DNA from: CAVSCR01 sp963726575
GTDB taxonomy: Bacteria > Actinomycetota > Actinomycetes > JAHEKZ01
Direction of reading: 5' to 3'
DNA length: 64,000 nt
Assembly (NCBI GenBank): GCA_963726575.1
Contig: CAVSCR010000003.1
Coordinates: forward strand, 868,001-932,000
The notes beneath the pieces are model-generated. The model searched no databases. It saw only the letters and a program-made list of their open reading frames with translations, and was not told where the DNA came from. Within the stretch, counting starts at the first letter, position 1; the number at the start of each line of letters is the position of its first letter. This document shows positions 61,644 to 64,000 of the stretch, piece after piece. A program made the translations under genes and the position numbers.

Positions 61644-62864
61644 CTACAACACCTCCGCTGCCAACATTGCGCCGTCGTCAGGCGCTGCGCCACTTGCCAC
61701 GGATCGGTAGGCGGCGGCGAGCCCGGCGGCAGTACGCGCCCACGTGAAGTCGTGGACCCGTTCGCGCCCGGCGGTCACCAGTGAGCTGCGGATCGACTCG
61801 TCGGTCCACAACACCGACATCGCCGCCGACATGGCCGGCACGTCGTCGGGGTCGAACAGGATCGCCGCCTTGCCGACCTGTTCCGGCAGCGCCGTCACGT
61901 CGGAGCAGGCCACGGGAACCCCGGCCTGGAACGCCTCCCAGATCGGGAAGCTCGCCGACTCGAACTGGGTCGGCACGACGACGCCGCGAGCGTGCTCGTA
62001 GACGCGCGCCAACGTGGCCTCGTCGAGGAAGCCGAGGTCGTGGACGTGCTCCTCGACGCCGAGTGACTCCGCGATCCCGACCGGGTCGGGGAACGCTGCC
62101 ATCCTCGGACCGGTGAGGACGAGCTCGACGTCGACGCCGCCGTGCCAGCACACCGCCAACGCAGCGATCAGCTTGGCGTGGTTCTTGTGCGGCCAGTTGG
62201 CGGCCGGGTAGAGCAGGTAGCGCGACGGCAGATCCGCGGGCAGCTCGGCGTCGCCTGCGACGCGCTGTGGCGGAGCCATCGTGATGACGCTCACCCGCTC
62301 CCGCGGCAGGTGGAAGTGCGCGCACACGTCGTCCCGCACCCAGCGCGTTCCCACGACGACCAGCGCAGCGCGTTCGCACATCGCGGCGTACTGCATCTCG
62401 CGACGGCGCACCTGGTCTGAGGGCAGCAGCTCGGGGTGGTGCACGTGCAGCAGGTCGTGCGGTTGGTACAGGAACGGTCGGTCGGGCAGGCAGGCAGCCT
62501 GATACGGGTAGTGGATGACGTCGGCCTCGAGGCGGTTCATCTCGTGGTCGCGCCGCAACGCGACCCCCGGCGGCACGTGACGCGGTCCGCCGAGCAGCCC
62601 GGCGCTCAGCGTCGCCATCGCGTCGGTGGCACGGCGAAGGCCGCCACGCGTCAACGACTTCGAGGGCACCCGCACCAGCGAGGCCGCACCGAGGTGCGGT
62701 CCGAGCCACTCGTCGGCGTCCTCGTAGCCCACGAACGTCAGGTTGAGGTCATCCGGTTCGAGCTCGGCGAAGCCCTGGGCGATCCCGATCGCGACGGTCT
62801 CGACGCCACCGGACGCCCCGACGCGCAACCGCGCGTCGATGGCCACCCGTAGCCGCTCGGACAC
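61644..62864 (-). CDS. Glycosyltransferase family 4 protein
   Basis: 406 residues from GTG. N-terminal VAIDARLRVGASGGVETVAI binds the acceptor; the C-terminal half has LLYPAANWPHKNHAKLIAAL (nucleotide-sugar site) and PTQFESASFPIWEAFQAGVP with the EX7E glutamates. An inserted His-rich loop (HDLLHVHHPELLP) is present in the first half. First gene of the three-gene minus-strand transferase operon, preceded by the leader element at 62906-62918 and a WhiG-type promoter at 62928-62955. Confidence 0.9.
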   Translation of the reverse strand: MSERLRVAIDARLRVGASGGVETVAIGIAQGFAELEPDDLNLTFVGYEDADEWLGPHLGAASLVRVPSKSLTRGGLRRATDAMATLSAGLLGGPRHVPPGVALRRDHEMNRLEADVIHYPYQAACLPDRPFLYQPHDLLHVHHPELLPSDQVRRREMQYAAMCERAALVVVGTRWVRDDVCAHFHLPRERVSVITMAPPQRVAGDAELPADLPSRYLLYPAANWPHKNHAKLIAALAVCWHGGVDVELVLTGPRMAAFPDPVGIAESLGVEEHVHDLGFLDEATLARVYEHARGVVVPTQFESASFPIWEAFQAGVPVACSDVTALPEQVGKAAILFDPDDVPAMSAAMSVLWTDESIRSSLVTAGRERVHDFTWARTAAGLAAAYRSVASGAAPDDGAMLAAEVL

Positions 62865-62905
62865 CTCGAGGACCCTCCCTTGTCGCCGTCAGGCCGACCG
62901 AGCGG

Positions 62906-62918
62906 TCACCCGTTCGGC
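62906..62918 (-). promoter_or_regulatory. Leader element GCCGAACGGGTGA, copy 3
   Basis: Third identical copy, 41 bases upstream of the GT4 start and about 10 bases below the -10. It would be near the 5' end of the mRNA. Confidence 0.5.
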
Positions 62919-62927
62919 CTAACCGAG

Positions 62928-62955
62928 TCATCGGCGGCCAGGCGGCCGAAGTTGA
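62928..62955 (-). promoter_or_regulatory. Candidate WhiG/FliA-type promoter of the transferase operon
   Basis: TCAA at 62955-62952, 16 bases, GCCGATGA at 62935-62928. It aligns with the promoter at 47004-47032 including the flanking AAGG and TTCGGCC bases. Confidence 0.6.
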
Positions 62956-62984
62956 GCCTTTCGACCCGCCTCCCCCATACCCAG

Positions 62985-63046
62985 GTTGATCTTGGACTTC
63001 ATGTGCAAGTTGATCTTGAAAACCCAGCCTCTTCTCCTAGATCAAC
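62985..63046 (+). repeat. Dispersed repeat A, copy 10
   Basis: Full copy in the intergenic region between divergent transferase and sigma-factor genes. Unlike most copies it is not next to a stop codon. Confidence 0.92.
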
Positions 63047-63111
63047 AACGACGCCCCAGCCCAAGGCCGGTTGACGGCGGGGCCGACGGGGGAAACCCTC
63101 GGCCTGAGGTG

Positions 63112-63139
63112 TCAACCCAATCGACCTGCGAAGCGATTA
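63112..63139 (+). promoter_or_regulatory. Weak WhiG-like promoter candidate for the sigma gene
   Basis: TCAA, 16 bases, AGCGATTA, matching six of eight -10 positions. It would start transcription about at the ATG, i.e. leaderless, which agrees with the lack of any ribosome site there. Confidence 0.3.
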
Positions 63140-63145
63140 GCAGTT

Positions 63146-63698
63146 ATGACGGTGATCCGGCAGCAGCGCGAGCAAGCGCTCGCCGCCACGTCGCTGGTCC
63201 AACTGACCGATGTGAGCACGTTCGACGCCTTCTACCTGCGCGAGATGCCGTCGCTGATCCTGCTGGCGCGCGCCCTCTCCGGTTCGGCAAATGCCGAGGA
63301 CCTCGCCCAGGACGCGATGCTCACGGCCTACCGCCACTGGAGCGAGGTCAGCGGGTACGGGTCCCCGGTCGGCTGGGTGCGCCGGGTCTGTGCGAACCGG
63401 GCGGTGTCGGCTCTACGCCGCCGCGGCGTCGAGGCTCGGGCGTTGCTGCGGATCGGCGCTCCCCCGCCGCAGTTCGGACGAGTCCCCCGCCGAGGTCGAG
63501 GAGTTCTGGGCCGAAGTCCGCAAGCTGCCGCGCCGCCAGGCTCAGAGCGTCGCGCTCTACTACCTGTACGACCTCTCGGTCGCCGAGATCGCGCAGACGC
63601 TGGAGTGCTCCACCGGCAGCGTCAAGGTTCACCTGTCCCGCGGCCGCGCCGCGCTTGCACTGCAGTTCGGTGAGACCGACGACGAGGTGGCGCCATGA
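63146..63698 (+). pseudogene. ECF/SigE-family RNA polymerase sigma factor, frameshifted
   Basis: About 184 codons. Region 2 is TFDAFYLREMPSLILLARAL and AEDLAQDAMLTAYRHW (DNA melting and -10 contacts), region 4 is SVALYYLYDLSVAEIAQTLE and CSTGSVKVHLSRGRAAL. One frameshift near 63,468 in the linker, before SSDESPAEVEEFW. The ATG has no ribosome site, suggesting leaderless translation. The stop overlaps the next gene by 4 bp, the usual sigma/anti-sigma layout. Not a WhiG-type factor (no region 3). Confidence 0.85.
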
Positions 63699-64000
63699 GC
63701 ATCGACACTCTCGGACGCGCCGCCGCGCAGAGCCTGCGCGACGCCTCGCAGCCGGTCGACGCCACCGCGCTGCTGGCTGACCTGCACCGCACCCGGCGTC
63801 AGCGCAACTGGCGCAACGTCGGGCTCGCGGCGGCGGCGGCCGTTGTCGTCACGGTGGTCGGCGTCGTCACCGTGACCGAACGCGCGGATACGAAGACCGC
63901 TCCCGCCATCAACCATGGAATCGACCACGGCTTTCGCGGCCGTGCGAACCGCAGCCGAGCTCAACCTGAGCTGCGTGAGCGACACCAGGTGTCAAGTTCA
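63695..64000 (+). CDS. Putative anti-sigma or membrane protein, 5' part
   Basis: First 102 codons, running off the window. After about 40 polar residues (TALLADLHRTRRQRNWRN) comes one membrane helix (VGLAAAAAVVVTVVGVVTV), the common layout of anti-sigma factors and of small secreted-domain proteins downstream of SigE-like genes. After residue ~75 the frame reads poorly (HGFRGRANRSRAQPELRERH) while another frame gives TTAFAAVRTAAELNLSCVSD, so a frameshift near 63,920 is suspected. Confidence 0.55.
   Translation, partial: MSIDTLGRAAAQSLRDASQPVDATALLADLHRTRRQRNWRNVGLAAAAAVVVTVVGVVTVTERADTKTAPAINHGIDHGFRGRANRSRAQPELRERHQVSSS

Noticed and set aside
17267..63046. CRISPR array from the many similar repeats
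   Set aside because: The copies are kilobases apart with genes between, on both strands, without spacers or cas genes.

Overview
The window is a high-GC actinobacterial chromosome segment. Actinobacterial markers include mshA (mycothiol synthesis), carD, a senX3-regX3/phoU phosphate-sensing locus, an rsiG-type c-di-GMP-binding anti-sigma gene, DUF2516, DUF5995 and DUF2510 proteins, frequent GTG starts and many 4-bp ATGA gene overlaps. The genus cannot be named from sequence alone. WhiG/FliA-type promoter candidates and rsiG suggest a lineage with a developmental or motility sigma switch.

Layout. 0-11.5 kb: mixed metabolic and membrane genes (APRT-like and DapB-like divergent pair, homocysteine methyltransferase, HtrA-like protease, Nudix, a DivIVA-like/DUF3592 membrane protein, a b561-like membrane protein and a secreted phosphoesterase). 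11.8-14.0 kb: the remnant of a small island bounded by a degenerate copy of the tRNA-Thr 3' half and by tRNA-Thr(TGT) itself, holding a secreted glycosidase-like gene of different base composition, an IPT/TIG remnant and an IS3-type transposase remnant. 14-35 kb: conserved housekeeping block (rlmB-cysS, ispD-ispF, PIN-TRAM protein, carD, regX3/senX3 with a PHO box and divergent phoU, gpm, YbjN-mshA), followed by a macrodomain/GNAT pair bounded by an inverted pair of palindromic repeats, an AlaX-type editing protein, a hydrolase and an asparaginase. 35-40 kb: rsiG overlapping a BKACE-family gene, divergent from a 991-residue DUF4388 protein with 17 copies of a Trp-His-Trp repeat. 40.5-50.5 kb: dtd, two decayed cyclase/AAA/TPR regulators, a BNR-propeller protein and an initiating sugar transferase. 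50.6-63 kb: surface-polysaccharide genes (UDP-glucuronate decarboxylase, WecB/TagA/CpsF transferase, four further glycosyltransferases), two exported phosphoesterase-like proteins and a chromate-transporter homologue. 63.1 kb to the end: an ECF/SigE-like sigma factor followed by an overlapping putative anti-sigma gene.

Striking structure. A dispersed, nearly invariant 62-bp intergenic repeat is present ten times (nine full or near-full, one truncated), mostly just downstream of stop codons and in sense orientation. A second, different palindromic repeat occurs twice as an inverted pair. Two polysaccharide genes are preceded by TCAA-N16/17-GCCGAT promoters followed by a shared 13-bp leader element; the DUF4388 gene next to rsiG has a similar promoter. 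I infer, but cannot prove, that an RsiG/WhiG-like c-di-GMP switch in this organism controls surface polysaccharide and the DUF4388 protein.

Reliability. From 41 kb to the end many genes carry frameshifts whose reading frame resumes cleanly; the first 40 kb has almost none. Those genes are listed as disrupted, but sequence error is a serious alternative.
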